64,000 bases of DNA from Bacillota bacterium (GCA_023386815.1 JAEWIZ010000023.1:124001-188000); one strand, 5' to 3'. Positions 36,921 to 46,799 are shown, counted from the first letter of the stretch. Made by a program: numbers and translations. Notes: generated from the letters alone by a model not told the origin.

Positions 36921-38306
36921 TTAATTGCCCCAAGCAGGATCTCCGGATGCTTTCGCTGCCTCAGCTCTGTTTGCATCCATATTCTTAAGAACATCATTTG
37001 CTTCAATTTCTCCTAAGCAGAAGGATACCATATCAGCACCAAAATTCATCCAATAGTTATTTGTATACTTTGTTGCTGTCTGAAGAACACCAATCTCCAT
37101 CTTTTCTGCCGGAATTGTTGACATAAATGCTTCTTCTTCAGGTAACCAATGCTGCTGTACATTTGCATCAATTACATCCAGATTGGTATATTGAGGTGAA
37201 TTGTCAAGAATTTCTTGCATACTCTCTGTTGTTGTAACAAAGGAGAAGAATGCCTTAACTAAATCAGGATGCTCACTGGATGCACTACCAAACATGGTAG
37301 GGCCGCCTGGATTTGTAGGGAAGTAGGTATTATCACCTAGAGGAAGAAGGAATAAACCAAATTCATCCGCAGTTCCTGTTTCTTCCTGGATCTGTTTAAT
37401 ATAACTGGAGTTAGCCATAGCCATAGCAATATTTCTATCGCCAAAATCATTCGCCATATTTGTACTGTCAGTACCAATCCAGTCTTCACCAAAATAGCCT
37501 AAGTCAGCTAATTCTTTAAATTGCTCCAGTACTTCAAGCATCTTTGCATTATCTGCAAATTTTGCTGTATTGTTATTTAAACCATCATATAAACCAGGAG
37601 TTGCTTCTTCATAAACCCCACCGATTTGGAAGAAGGACAACTGATGCTGCCATCCGTCAGCACCTGGAATGAACCAAGGTGTGACACCCTTTTCTGCAAT
37701 TTTAGCGCATAAATCTTTAAACTCTGCATATGTAGCAGGAATTGTCCAGCCATTTTCATCAAATAAAGACTTGTTATACAGCATGACATACTCTGGAGAA
37801 TTATGCCATAATTGTAAACCGTATAATTTGCCATTATAAGAACAGGATGCCAATCTTGCTGTTGGCATTACGGTTGCCCAATCTGCACCTGTAAAATCAA
37901 GGCAATATTTGTCTGGATCAACAATCTGTGATCCAATCGCAAATGGATCTGACTGAATCCAAAAGATATCTGTTAAGGTATCTGTTGATAATTTTGACTT
38001 TAAAATGTCTGAATACTGATCTGCAGGAATTGTCTGTAAATCTACTGTAACCCCATATTCCTCTTCAAATCTTGCAATTGTTGCATCATATCTGTTGTCC
38101 ATCCATCCAGCAGATACTAAAATACTGAGCTCCTGTCCCGCAAAATCCGGAGTCTCTGACTCAGGTGCTTCTGTTACTTCTGTTTCCTGTGAAGTATCTG
38201 GCTGGTTTTCTGTACCGGTAGATACATCGTTACCTTTGCCGCAACCCACAAAAAGAAATGTTGACATACTTACGCATAAAACTAAAGCCGCAATTTTCTT
38301 AAACAT
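36921..38306 (-). CDS. Sugar ABC transporter substrate-binding lipoprotein
   Basis: Family 1 solute-binding protein of 461 residues from the ATG at 38306, chosen for GGAGGG 6 nt upstream and because it gives a proper signal peptide with an FVGC lipobox (Cys 22). A Thr/Glu/Pro-rich linker runs to about residue 50. The domain has the usual NRYDATIARFEEEYGV start and a GDRNIAMAMANSSYIKQ segment. First gene of the GH95 importer operon, divergent from its likely regulators. Ligand unknown; a fucosylated oligosaccharide is the contextual guess. Confidence 0.92.
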   Translation of the reverse strand: MFKKIAALVLCVSMSTFLFVGCGKGNDVSTGTENQPDTSQETEVTEAPESETPDFAGQELSILVSAGWMDNRYDATIARFEEEYGVTVDLQTIPADQYSDILKSKLSTDTLTDIFWIQSDPFAIGSQIVDPDKYCLDFTGADWATVMPTARLASCSYNGKLYGLQLWHNSPEYVMLYNKSLFDENGWTIPATYAEFKDLCAKIAEKGVTPWFIPGADGWQHQLSFFQIGGVYEEATPGLYDGLNNNTAKFADNAKMLEVLEQFKELADLGYFGEDWIGTDSTNMANDFGDRNIAMAMANSSYIKQIQEETGTADEFGLFLLPLGDNTYFPTNPGGPTMFGSASSEHPDLVKAFFSFVTTTESMQEILDNSPQYTNLDVIDANVQQHWLPEEEAFMSTIPAEKMEIGVLQTATKYTNNYWMNFGADMVSFCLGEIEANDVLKNMDANRAEAAKASGDPAWGN

Positions 38307-38364
38307 TAATAACCCTCCCTTATATTTTGTCTTATTTTTCAAAGACATTTTGTTTACATAGTGA

Positions 38365-38370
38365 ATTATA
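38365..38370 (-). promoter_or_regulatory. Candidate -10 box of the GH95 importer operon
   Basis: TATAAT on the minus strand in TTTGATATAATTC, 59 nt before the binding-protein start. No TTGACA-like -35 lies 17 nt upstream, as expected for a promoter needing an activator such as the divergent AraC-type regulator. Confidence 0.5.
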
Positions 38371-38444
38371 TCAAATGGCCCTTAGGACAGCTATGCACTT
38401 TTTCATTAACTTTTTGGACTATCTTTACATTTGGATATATTCAT

Positions 38445-38473
38445 TTGTACTTTTATTGTTCAAATGTTATAAT
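38445..38473 (+). promoter_or_regulatory. Sigma-A type promoter of the kinase/regulator pair
   Basis: TTGTAC (38445-38450), 17-nt spacer, TATAAT (38468-38473), 35 nt before the histidine kinase ATG. Confidence 0.65.
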
Positions 38474-38507
38474 GTCAATATCCCCGCGAAAGGTGTATTC
38501 TTGACAT

Positions 38508-40328
38508 ATGAGATATCATAAACTTCAAACAAAGTTCTTTTTTGCATATTTTGTACTCGTTGTACTTATTCTATTATTTTTTAGCATATTTTTTTATAAG
38601 AACATTTCTGACCAACTGATTACCAGAGGCTTGGATTCTCTCTTCACTCTTAACAGCTCCTTTGAGGATCAGATTGATTCTGTTATAGCAGATATGGACG
38701 CAGTCTCCATTAATATCAACTATAGTAGTTTGGTAAAAGAAAAGCTGGATTCTTCCTTTCATTTGGATACTTCCAGAAATTCGCTTAAAAGTCTGGCAAG
38801 CCTTTTTGTGACTATTAATGGTGCTGATATTAAAGTAGACCAGATGTATCTATATGATTTGAGCGGTAATATTTTAAAGGTCGGCATAAAAAACAATACC
38901 AATCAAATAGAAAAGATAGATATCGCTACCCTCCCTTGGTGGAACCAGGTAATGGCTTTGGACGGAAAAAAATTAATTAGCAACGCTTATTATTCCTCTG
39001 CCCTATCTACTTCCTATAAATATTCAGATTACTACATCTCCGTTTACCGAACCTTTGAAAATCAATTTAGCACAGTAGTCGGAGCTGTTGAAACCGTGAA
39101 ACGCTGTAAAACCATATTTAAATCCTTTAATCATTATAATAAAACAACAGAGGATCCCGCCAGTATCTACATCTATGCTTCGGACGGTTCCTTAATCTAT
39201 CCTTATAATTTATCCGATGAGGAAAAAGATGCCATATTTGATTATTCCTCATTTACCAGCAAAAATGCCGGAACCACTGATATTATCAATGAAATCACCG
39301 GTCAGAAGGAATATCTTGCCTTTAGTCATTCGGCTTATACCGATTGGACGTATGTTACTGTACAACCGGAGAGCTATATATTAAAGCCTGTTAACCGTTT
39401 ACTCAATATTTTACTTTTGTTTACGCTCGGATTACTGCTTGCCTCACTGGTCGTTTCCTATTGTTTATCAAGAAGCCTGACAAAACCCGTCACACACCTG
39501 AAGCAAATTGTCCAGCGAATTGAGATCGAAACTTTGGGTAAGGAACATACTACCGATTATCCCATGCCCTATATCGAGCTTCATGAATTATATACAGCTT
39601 TCCAGCATATGAGTGAAAAGCTTAAGGTTTCCATGAATGAATTAATTGATTCCAGACAGCAGGAATTAAAATCCCGAACCTTGGCACTACAGTCACAGGT
39701 AAATCCTCATTTTTATTATAATACTCTGTATAGTATTATTCTCCTTGCAGAGAATGACCAATCAAAGGAAGTAATTATGGTCTGCCGTAATCTCTCCAAC
39801 ATGATGCGCTATATTACAGATACGAATCAGCCAAATGTCAGCATTCGTTCGGAGATTGATTATCTCCAGAAATATCTCTACTGTATGAAGGTAAGATATC
39901 AATCCAGTTTGAGCTATTCCATTGATGTTGACGATATTCTCCTTGACTTAGCAGTACCCAAGCTAATCATTCAACCCCTCGTTGAAAATGCACTCAAATA
40001 CGGCACCAGCTGTGCACCCCCTTGGAGTATCTCTATTGTTGGACGAGTGTACGATACCTATTGGCAAATTGATGTTATTGATTCCGGTACCGGCTTTACC
40101 GATGAGGCGATAGAAACAATTGCCAGTCGAATCAAAGATGTGAATAATAATCCAGGCATGCCGGAAATGCGGATTAACGGACTTGGCATCATTAACGTAT
40201 ATTTACGTTGGAAGATATTCTGTCAGGATACGATGATATTCAACTATGGTAATACAGCAGAAGGTCACGGAGTGATGTCCATCGGTCAGAGAATATCATT
40301 ACCTAGAGAGGAGAAAGAAGAACTATGA
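38508..40328 (+). CDS. Sensor histidine kinase, YesM type
   Basis: A 606-residue membrane sensor: helix at about 8-30, extracellular sensor region to about 290, second helix (LLNILLLFTLGLLLASLVVSY), HAMP, then the His_kinase domain with phospho-acceptor His at 401 in QVNPHFYYNTLY, and the ATPase domain with IQPLVENALKYG and DSGTGFTD. The ribosome site is weak (AAAGG 14 nt before the ATG), implying low expression. Divergent from the GH95 importer operon and overlapping the response-regulator gene by 4 nt, so it most likely senses that operon's substrate. Confidence 0.93.
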   Translation: MRYHKLQTKFFFAYFVLVVLILLFFSIFFYKNISDQLITRGLDSLFTLNSSFEDQIDSVIADMDAVSININYSSLVKEKLDSSFHLDTSRNSLKSLASLFVTINGADIKVDQMYLYDLSGNILKVGIKNNTNQIEKIDIATLPWWNQVMALDGKKLISNAYYSSALSTSYKYSDYYISVYRTFENQFSTVVGAVETVKRCKTIFKSFNHYNKTTEDPASIYIYASDGSLIYPYNLSDEEKDAIFDYSSFTSKNAGTTDIINEITGQKEYLAFSHSAYTDWTYVTVQPESYILKPVNRLLNILLLFTLGLLLASLVVSYCLSRSLTKPVTHLKQIVQRIEIETLGKEHTTDYPMPYIELHELYTAFQHMSEKLKVSMNELIDSRQQELKSRTLALQSQVNPHFYYNTLYSIILLAENDQSKEVIMVCRNLSNMMRYITDTNQPNVSIRSEIDYLQKYLYCMKVRYQSSLSYSIDVDDILLDLAVPKLIIQPLVENALKYGTSCAPPWSISIVGRVYDTYWQIDVIDSGTGFTDEAIETIASRIKDVNNNPGMPEMRINGLGIINVYLRWKIFCQDTMIFNYGNTAEGHGVMSIGQRISLPREEKEEL

Positions 40329-41074
40329 AATATACCGCTATTGTAGCAGAGGATGAGGAATTATTGCTTCATGGTCTGGTAAAGAAAATTGAAAACATGA
40401 ATGTGAATTTCAAGGTAATTGGTGAGGCGCAGACTGGTTTACAAGCATATGAGCTGGTGAAAGAGCTTTCACCAGACCTCGTTATTACTGATATTCGAAT
40501 GCCTGAGATGGACGGTATTACTTTACTTCAAAAAGTCAGAGAAAAATACCCTGCCATGAATTTTATAATTACCAGTGGTTATTCCGATTTTGAATATGCG
40601 AAAAGCGCAATTCACCTGCAGGTCAGTGAATATCTGCTAAAACCCATAGATCCCGATGAGCTAAAGGATGCATTAATAAAACTTAAAAATAAATATGAGC
40701 TTCAACAGAGCTCCTTTAACGATATTTTTAATTCCTCAACAGCCCACAATACTCCTACGCAGATTGCTTCACTTTTAAAGGATTATCTAATTCAGAATTT
40801 TAATCAGGATGTGAACTTTAACCTGATTGCAAATAATATGAATTATAGCCCTGGTTATCTAACTAAGATATTTTATGCCTGTTATAATTGTAGCCCATCC
40901 AAATATCTGATCTCCTTGCGTATTCAAAGAGCTCAGTATCTCTTATCCCATCACCCGGAATTGACCATCCGTCAAATCGGGGAGAGCATCGGGTATTGTG
41001 ACCAAGGCTATTTTAGCCGAATATTTAAAAAACAGACGGGGTTAAGCCCGTTGGAATATAAGGACAGAGTGTAA
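40325..41074 (+). CDS. Response regulator, short YesN type (receiver + AraC HTH)
   Basis: A 249-residue regulator: receiver domain 1-120, phospho-acceptor Asp at 56 in ITDIRMPEMDG, Lys in YLLKPIDPDEL; the AraC-type HTH follows directly (about 145-249) with NNMNYSPGYLTKIFY and IGESIGYCDQGYFSRIFKKQ. It lacks the long middle region of the other YesN-type regulator in this window, which has 520 residues. Start overlaps the kinase stop (ATGA). Probably activates the divergent importer-GH95 operon. A terminator follows. Confidence 0.94.
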   Translation: MKYTAIVAEDEELLLHGLVKKIENMNVNFKVIGEAQTGLQAYELVKELSPDLVITDIRMPEMDGITLLQKVREKYPAMNFIITSGYSDFEYAKSAIHLQVSEYLLKPIDPDELKDALIKLKNKYELQQSSFNDIFNSSTAHNTPTQIASLLKDYLIQNFNQDVNFNLIANNMNYSPGYLTKIFYACYNCSPSKYLISLRIQRAQYLLSHHPELTIRQIGESIGYCDQGYFSRIFKKQTGLSPLEYKDRV

Positions 41075-41085
41075 TAAAATAAGTT

Positions 41086-41146
41086 AATAGAGCTATCTTG
41101 AAAGCATATGACGAACTAAGTTTTCAAGATAGCTCTATTTTTTGTC
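41086..41146 (+). terminator. Terminator of the kinase/regulator pair
   Basis: Perfect 18-bp stem (41086-41103 with 41122-41139) followed by TTTTTG. Confidence 0.88.
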
Positions 41147-41248
41147 TTTTCTTTCTAGGAAAATTCCTGAAATTAAGGAACTATCTGTTATTAATTTTCG
41201 TCTAACGTGTAGAAACAAAATATTATTTATAAAAAGGAGGCATTTGAT

Positions 41249-42766
41249 ATGAAGAAATTTTATTCATTCATTATTATGGTTTTCGTATTCACCTTACTAA
41301 CAAGCACGACCGCATTTGCCAGTAGTGCAAAATCCAATATTAAAGTAACTGTAAATAATAAAACAGTGCAGTCTAATGTTAAGCCTTATATAAAAGGTAA
41401 CGATGTTATGGTACCTTTACAGCAAACAGCGCAGTCTTTAGGTGCTAAAGTTACCTGGAATAAGAAAAGTAAAACAGCTTGGGTTAATCTTGATCTAATG
41501 CGAATTGAAATAACGGTAGGAAAAAATGAGTTTTATATTCATAGAGATGCTGACTTTTCAGGCATTCCTCAAGTAGTAAAATTAAGCACTCCAATCGTGA
41601 GGATTAAGAACAAAATTGTAGTTCCAGCGATTGAATTCTTCGGTAGTATGGGTATGTCGGTTACTTGGAATAGCGAAAAGCGTGTCTTAATAATTTCAAG
41701 TAATCCTTTGTCGGATTGTGATTTATCAAAAGAGATCCCTTATACTGTAATCACAAAAGATGATATTTCAAATATCAAAGAGGTAAGTAAATGGTACAGC
41801 AAGAATTATCAGAAAGCAGGTGTCAACTATTTTAAATATAAAGACACCATGTATGTGCTCATAGGTGCCGGCAAAAAACCTACCGGCGGTTATACTGTTA
41901 CCATCAATAAAATTTCATATGCTTCTAAAACATCCGCATATGTAACTGGGTATGTTAAAAAACCTGCACCTGATATGATGGTTACACAAGTTGAAACATA
42001 TCCAAGCGCTCTCATTAAAATTACAGGTCACAAAAATTTGAAAACCGTTAAGGGCACAGTGTCAGAAATAATTGTTGATACCATACCTAGTGAAGTTGTT
42101 TATGAAAAGCTTCCTTCTGATTTTGTCAAAGGAAATGAAAGCTTGATGACCTGGTATAATGAGAATAATATGAAACCAGGAATTAGCTATAAAAGGGACG
42201 GCGAATATGTTTATGTACTCATCGGCGCAGGCGAGAAACCAACTGGGGGATATACGATACAAATTGATAACGTATTTTATAGCTCTGTCGATACTGTATC
42301 AATAAGTGCAAGAGTAAACCCTCCCGCAGACAATGTCAGAGTTATGATGATGATTACTTATCCATCTACACTAATCAGGTTTAAATCAGATACAGTAAAA
42401 ACTGTTATTGGTGATATCATACATGTTAATCCTTCCGATAAGGAAAAGTGGGTGACTATGGATTCGACTACAGTATCAAAAATGGAATTATATAGCCTGG
42501 ATAACGTAAAGATTAAAGATATTACTGGTTCAGACAGCAAAGCGATTATGGCATCATTTACAGAATCGATTATTGATCCAAATCCCTATGTTAAAATGAT
42601 TGCTGGAAATGTCCTGAAAGTGACTATGAAGGATGGTTATATTCTCACCTTTACAAGCTACGGCTCAAAGACTAACGTTATCGTAAACTTTGTAAAAGAT
42701 GATGACGCGAGAACCTATCATCTTGTTGCTCCTGCGATTGCAGAGATTCTACTAAGAAACAATTAA
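41249..42766 (+). CDS. Exported protein: copper-amine-oxidase-N stalk domain plus two PrcB-like repeats
   Basis: A 505-residue secreted protein. Signal peptide 1-25 (ending AFA-SS). Residues 28-150 resemble the copper amine oxidase N-terminal-like domain common in Firmicutes surface proteins (VMVPLQQTAQSLGAKVTWN, KIVVPAIEFFGSMGMSVTWN). Two similar modules follow, about 165-275 and 285-395, each with a WYxxNxxKxGxxY segment, a VLIGAGxKPTGGYT loop and a TYPSxLI segment, resembling the PrcB C-terminal domain of a protease-complex subunit. The last 100 residues are unassigned. AAAAGGAGG precedes the ATG. Single gene; function unknown. Confidence 0.8.
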   Translation: MKKFYSFIIMVFVFTLLTSTTAFASSAKSNIKVTVNNKTVQSNVKPYIKGNDVMVPLQQTAQSLGAKVTWNKKSKTAWVNLDLMRIEITVGKNEFYIHRDADFSGIPQVVKLSTPIVRIKNKIVVPAIEFFGSMGMSVTWNSEKRVLIISSNPLSDCDLSKEIPYTVITKDDISNIKEVSKWYSKNYQKAGVNYFKYKDTMYVLIGAGKKPTGGYTVTINKISYASKTSAYVTGYVKKPAPDMMVTQVETYPSALIKITGHKNLKTVKGTVSEIIVDTIPSEVVYEKLPSDFVKGNESLMTWYNENNMKPGISYKRDGEYVYVLIGAGEKPTGGYTIQIDNVFYSSVDTVSISARVNPPADNVRVMMMITYPSTLIRFKSDTVKTVIGDIIHVNPSDKEKWVTMDSTTVSKMELYSLDNVKIKDITGSDSKAIMASFTESIIDPNPYVKMIAGNVLKVTMKDGYILTFTSYGSKTNVIVNFVKDDDARTYHLVAPAIAEILLRNN

Positions 42767-42789
42767 GTGAATAGCCCTTACCTATTTTC

Positions 42790-42821
42790 AAAGCTGTATC
42801 GATTATTCGGTGCAGCTTTTT
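42790..42821 (+). terminator. Terminator of the stalk/PrcB-repeat gene
   Basis: AAAGCTG pairs with CAGCTTT around a 16-nt loop that can pair further (CGA/TCG), followed by a T-run; 24 nt past the stop. Confidence 0.65.
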
Positions 42822-42905
42822 AAGGCTTTATTTAACACTTGATCAATCTTTCTTAATAACACTTAGCTCCAATCAAAACCCGGTTCTATAATAAAACAAA
42901 GTTTT

Positions 42906-42927
42906 AGGGGCTGCACATACAGCCCCT
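42906..42927 (-). terminator. Bidirectional terminator between convergent genes
   Basis: Perfect 8-bp GC-rich stem AGGGGCTG/CAGCCCCT with a 6-nt loop; TTTTT follows on the plus strand and an AAAACTTTGTTTT stretch on the minus strand. It closes the minus-strand gene ending at 42998. Confidence 0.7.
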
Positions 42928-42997
42928 TAGGTTTTTAATAATATCTTCTTTTTATATACTTTAATTTATATATAAGTAAATTCATGTGCCGATGATT

Positions 42998-44146
42998 TTA
43001 TTTTAAAATACCCTTTTCTTTTAATTCTCTTACATAGCTTCCTTCAATATCACACCAATTTTTCTCGGCATAATCCATCAATTTCGTTGCCTGTTCCATT
43101 GACATTGGATTAAAATATAAGAACAGTGCATTGGTTCCATATCTTGCGATAAGCTTATCAAGACGTTCAATCCATTCTTCAACCTCTCCGGTGTATACCT
43201 TTACCCAGAGGCCTTTTCCTGCTGCCACTGCCTTATCATAGATCTGATACCATTCTTCAATGGTACCGTCTGGGCCATGATCACCACTAGTCCACTGAAG
43301 TGCATCGATTGCTTCTACTTCCATCAAGGCATCCATGTGCTTGATTGCATCAGGACCATCCAAATGGTAAATGATATGATCCAGTCCCTTTGCCTGTTTG
43401 ATTAAGGATTCCTTAATAAACTCATGGAAGTTATCCGGTGACATCATGGCTGAGAAATCGCATTGCAGCTTTACAGTTTTACCAGGTCCCCAGATTTGGA
43501 ATACCGTATAGCAGCTAGCTCCGTTCTCATCCTTTACGATATCATAGAAGGTATCATAATATTTCTGATATAAATTAGTAACCTGTTCAATACGGCGAGT
43601 AATTTCCTCTGGTTCGTCAATCATATCAAAGATTGTATTCTGTGCACCTCTCATAGAAGCTAGAACATCAATATTCTCCATAATATCAGGGATACCGATT
43701 AAGAAGTCATCTCCTGCCAGTTCTTTTACCCTTTTGAACAGTTCCACATGTTGCTTAAACCATTTGTTGTCAGGATCAAATTCCAGGTCTTTATAATCCA
43801 ACCAGTCCTCAACACACTCTTCAAACCATACGGTATCCTCATTAAAGACAATCTCACTGCCTAAATATCCTGCCATGGATCCAGGTCCAAAGTCTAAGCT
43901 TATATTCGGGAAGCTTTCTCCCATGAATTCATGAGTCTCACAGAAATAACGGAAGCGCTCTACCATTCTTTCTGCATCCTGATATTTATCGAACATGCTC
44001 TTTGGCTTTAACTCTTCTTCACGGGCAAGGTCACGTGCCTCTTCCTTCAAAGCCCAGACGCACATTAAAGGTCTGCCTGTATTCTGTCTCTTCCAATAGC
44101 TCTCCCATTTCTGTTTTGTTTCTTCCCAATTCTTTTTGTATAACAT
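42998..44146 (-). CDS. Uroporphyrinogen decarboxylase (UROD)-like family protein
   Basis: A 382-residue TIM-barrel protein of the UROD/MtaA/CmuA superfamily. Diagnostic segments include the FGPGSMAGYLG region, LIGIPDIMENIDVLASMRG, LQCDFSAMMSPDNFHEFIKE, and HLDGPDAIKHMDAL (the glycine/aspartate core near 260), with DALQWTSGDHGPDGT after it. It is not HemE, which is shorter with different active-site residues. Members of this subgroup are often annotated as corrinoid methyltransferase-like or hypothetical. GGAGG precedes the ATG. It follows GH31 on the same strand after a 258-nt gap with a probable terminator. Function unknown. Confidence 0.75.
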   Translation of the reverse strand: MLYKKNWEETKQKWESYWKRQNTGRPLMCVWALKEEARDLAREEELKPKSMFDKYQDAERMVERFRYFCETHEFMGESFPNISLDFGPGSMAGYLGSEIVFNEDTVWFEECVEDWLDYKDLEFDPDNKWFKQHVELFKRVKELAGDDFLIGIPDIMENIDVLASMRGAQNTIFDMIDEPEEITRRIEQVTNLYQKYYDTFYDIVKDENGASCYTVFQIWGPGKTVKLQCDFSAMMSPDNFHEFIKESLIKQAKGLDHIIYHLDGPDAIKHMDALMEVEAIDALQWTSGDHGPDGTIEEWYQIYDKAVAAGKGLWVKVYTGEVEEWIERLDKLIARYGTNALFLYFNPMSMEQATKLMDYAEKNWCDIEGSYVRELKEKGILK

Positions 44147-44289
44147 TTCTTGCTACCTCCTTGATTAATCTCTGTTACTTTACAACTAAATTATTACCTG
44201 CCGGCTCTTCCATAGGTATTTAACCAATTTAAACAATTCCAACAGCCAGCTTAATTAAATACCATTATTAGCTTATATTTCATTAACTA

Positions 44290-44358
44290 AAAATAGCCAC
44301 ATTCTAAACTTTAAATACTAAATCCATATCTTAAGACTATGAACCCCATGGCTATTTT
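44290..44358 (-). terminator. Probable terminator after GH31 gene
   Basis: Perfect 10-bp stem AAAATAGCCA/TGGCTATTTT (44290-44299 and 44349-44358) with a long 49-nt loop; TTTTAGTT follows on the minus strand. Confidence 0.5.
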
Positions 44359-44404
44359 AAATGCTTCTAAATCCTAGGTCATTTTATAAAATTCAGCTCT
44401 GGTA

Positions 44405-46777
44405 TTATTTTGTTACTTTTAAGATTTCATACCTACGTTGAATCATACCAGGAAAACTACCGCGTGGATCTTCAATCACTAAGTTCTGTTCCTGATCCAC
44501 CCATTTTAAACTTGTTACAGCATATTCGCCCTGCTCATAACCATAGTTATTTCCTGCATCCTCGTAGATTTCAAATGCTGCATCCTTACCGCAATACACT
44601 TTAAGTACAATTGGTGCCTCTGGCACCTCATCCACATACAGCATTGCCTGTGTGGTCGGTAATATACTTCCTTCCTTTACATAGAGAGGAATTTTATCAA
44701 TTGGAGCATCTGCCTGAATTTTCTGTCCACCCTCGTAATACTGGTTCGTCCAATAGTCATACCAACCGTTTCCTTCCGGCAGATATACTTCTCTTGCTTT
44801 TGCATCATCCAAAGGAAGAGCATCTTTTCCATAATACATCGGCTTTGTTACCGGGCAAACCATTAAGCTATCTCCGAACAAGTATTGATCTTCAATCGTT
44901 CTAGCTTTCTTATCATTGGCATAGTCAAAGGCAAGCATCCGAAGCATAGTTGCATCATCCTTCCAAACCTTTGCTGCAGTTGAATATATGTATGGCATCA
45001 GTTGATAACGAAGCTGGTTTGTCTTAATTAGAGACTCATAGAACATCTCCCCTGCCGCTTCAAACTTCCACATCTCTCTTCTAAAATCCGTACCATGGCT
45101 TCTAAAGATCGGAAGAAAACATCCAAATTGGAACCATCGGGTAAATAGTTCGCCGTAAGCAGGATCTTCATAGCCCTTCTCATATTCACCATTCCAAAAC
45201 CATTGCACACCTTTTTTCACAAAGAAGGCTCCAATATCTAAGGTCCAATAAGGGATACCGCTAGCGCAGAAATTCAAGCCTGCTACAATCTGTTTCTTTA
45301 GTGTATTCCAGCTTGCTGCAATATCGCCGGACCAGAGTATTGCACCATAGCGCTGCTGTCCTGTATATCCGTTTCGGGTTAAGTTAACTACTCTCTTCTC
45401 CTGCGTTGTCTCTCTCTGACCTTCATAAATAGCTCTTGCATGATAAAGACCATAGGAATTAGTTAACTGCGCCGGGATATACTGACTGCAGGTATCGTAA
45501 AATTCCTGATACATTGTGGTTGGCTCCGGTTTACCAATATGATTCCATTCCGGTGTAAATGGTTCACTGGAATCACACCACCAGGCATCCAATCCATGGC
45601 TAAATAAGCCTTCCTTTGCCTGCTTCCAATATAGCTTTCTGCCTTCCTCCCGATAAGGATCATAAATACTGCTGGCTTGCAGTAATAACTTATGTTCTGC
45701 AAATTCCTTATAATTGTCGCTTTCCTTACTCATATTTGGCCAAACAGATATCATAAGGTTTGCATGGTTCTCATGTAACTGTCTCATCATATCGCTGGGA
45801 TCAGCAAAACGGGATCTGTCAAAGGTTTTCTGCCCCCATAGTTCTCCTTCCCAGGACCACCAGTCAAGAACAATACAGTCAAGTCCAATCTTCCTGTCCC
45901 TATGTTCCTGAACGATCTCGCAAATCTCCTGGGCTGTCTCATATCTCTCCTGGGACTGCATAAAACCAAAAGCCCATTTTGGAAGCATGGTCGCTTTTCC
46001 TGTTAACAAACGGTATCCACGGATGACACCATCCAATGAGCCACCATAGATAAAATAGTGATCCATCTCATAGTCGGCCTCCGTATATAGATAAGAACCA
46101 TATCTTGTATCATTAAAAATCATCGGACTATAGGTATCTACCAGAATTCCATATCCCAGGCTTGAGACTAACATCGGTATAGCAATCTTTAAATTTGCCT
46201 GATGAAGATACTGGGTGGTTCCCCTTAGATTCAAATAGCCTTCTTCCTGCTGACCTAAACCATACAGAGCTTCATCCTCCTGCCAGTCCAGATACAATCT
46301 TGTTTTATACAGCTTCTGATCGAACACCTTTGCTGCATCTTTTACTACTTCCTTAATTCCATCTGGGGTTACGATTCGTTCGATCTTCGTATTCTCATCT
46401 ACAACAGTTCGGTAAGAATCAAAATCTTCTAAATTCCTACTTTCGCATTCACGTTCCGCCAAGAGAAGGTTATTGTTACTGTCATAATAACGTATGGACG
46501 CTTTCGCCCGATCAATAATCAAATACAGCTTACTTGTAGATAACTTGATTTGACCTTCCGTTTCCTCATAAGTCCAATCTGAGCAGCGATCGTTAAAGAT
46601 AACTCCTGGCTTTTCTGCATCAGAAAAATTCTCTCTCTGTGTATAAACGATACGAATAATTTCCGATGTTTTAGGTTCCAGCTTCAGCATTGCATTTTCT
46701 GACTTTAAAATCAGTGCATCGTTAATCCGAGTCACCTCAAGAATCCTGTTATCCGGTCTTTTTATAACATCTAGCAT
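44405..46777 (-). CDS. Glycoside hydrolase family 31 (alpha-glucosidase/alpha-xylosidase)
   Basis: A 790-residue enzyme without signal peptide: N-terminal galactose-mutarotase-like beta domain (about 1-215), TIM barrel (about 240-590), C-terminal beta domains. The nucleophile Asp is at 402 in DAWWCDSSEPF and the acid/base Asp at 485 in WSGDIAASW; the barrel start reads IVLDWWSWEGELWGQ. GH31 covers alpha-glucosidase, alpha-xylosidase and sulfoquinovosidase; the GH95 and FucU genes nearby make an alpha-xylosidase for xyloglucan fragments attractive, but this is inference. AGGAG lies 5 nt before the ATG. It lies 234 nt downstream of fucU. Confidence 0.9.
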   Translation of the reverse strand: MLDVIKRPDNRILEVTRINDALILKSENAMLKLEPKTSEIIRIVYTQRENFSDAEKPGVIFNDRCSDWTYEETEGQIKLSTSKLYLIIDRAKASIRYYDSNNNLLLAERECESRNLEDFDSYRTVVDENTKIERIVTPDGIKEVVKDAAKVFDQKLYKTRLYLDWQEDEALYGLGQQEEGYLNLRGTTQYLHQANLKIAIPMLVSSLGYGILVDTYSPMIFNDTRYGSYLYTEADYEMDHYFIYGGSLDGVIRGYRLLTGKATMLPKWAFGFMQSQERYETAQEICEIVQEHRDRKIGLDCIVLDWWSWEGELWGQKTFDRSRFADPSDMMRQLHENHANLMISVWPNMSKESDNYKEFAEHKLLLQASSIYDPYREEGRKLYWKQAKEGLFSHGLDAWWCDSSEPFTPEWNHIGKPEPTTMYQEFYDTCSQYIPAQLTNSYGLYHARAIYEGQRETTQEKRVVNLTRNGYTGQQRYGAILWSGDIAASWNTLKKQIVAGLNFCASGIPYWTLDIGAFFVKKGVQWFWNGEYEKGYEDPAYGELFTRWFQFGCFLPIFRSHGTDFRREMWKFEAAGEMFYESLIKTNQLRYQLMPYIYSTAAKVWKDDATMLRMLAFDYANDKKARTIEDQYLFGDSLMVCPVTKPMYYGKDALPLDDAKAREVYLPEGNGWYDYWTNQYYEGGQKIQADAPIDKIPLYVKEGSILPTTQAMLYVDEVPEAPIVLKVYCGKDAAFEIYEDAGNNYGYEQGEYAVTSLKWVDQEQNLVIEDPRGSFPGMIQRRYEILKVTK

Positions 46778-46799
46778 CTTAACTCCTATTCCTGCACAT

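Noticed and set aside
35040..38306. Complete ABC importer including ATPase
   Set aside because: No Walker-motif protein is encoded in either importer operon or elsewhere in the window.
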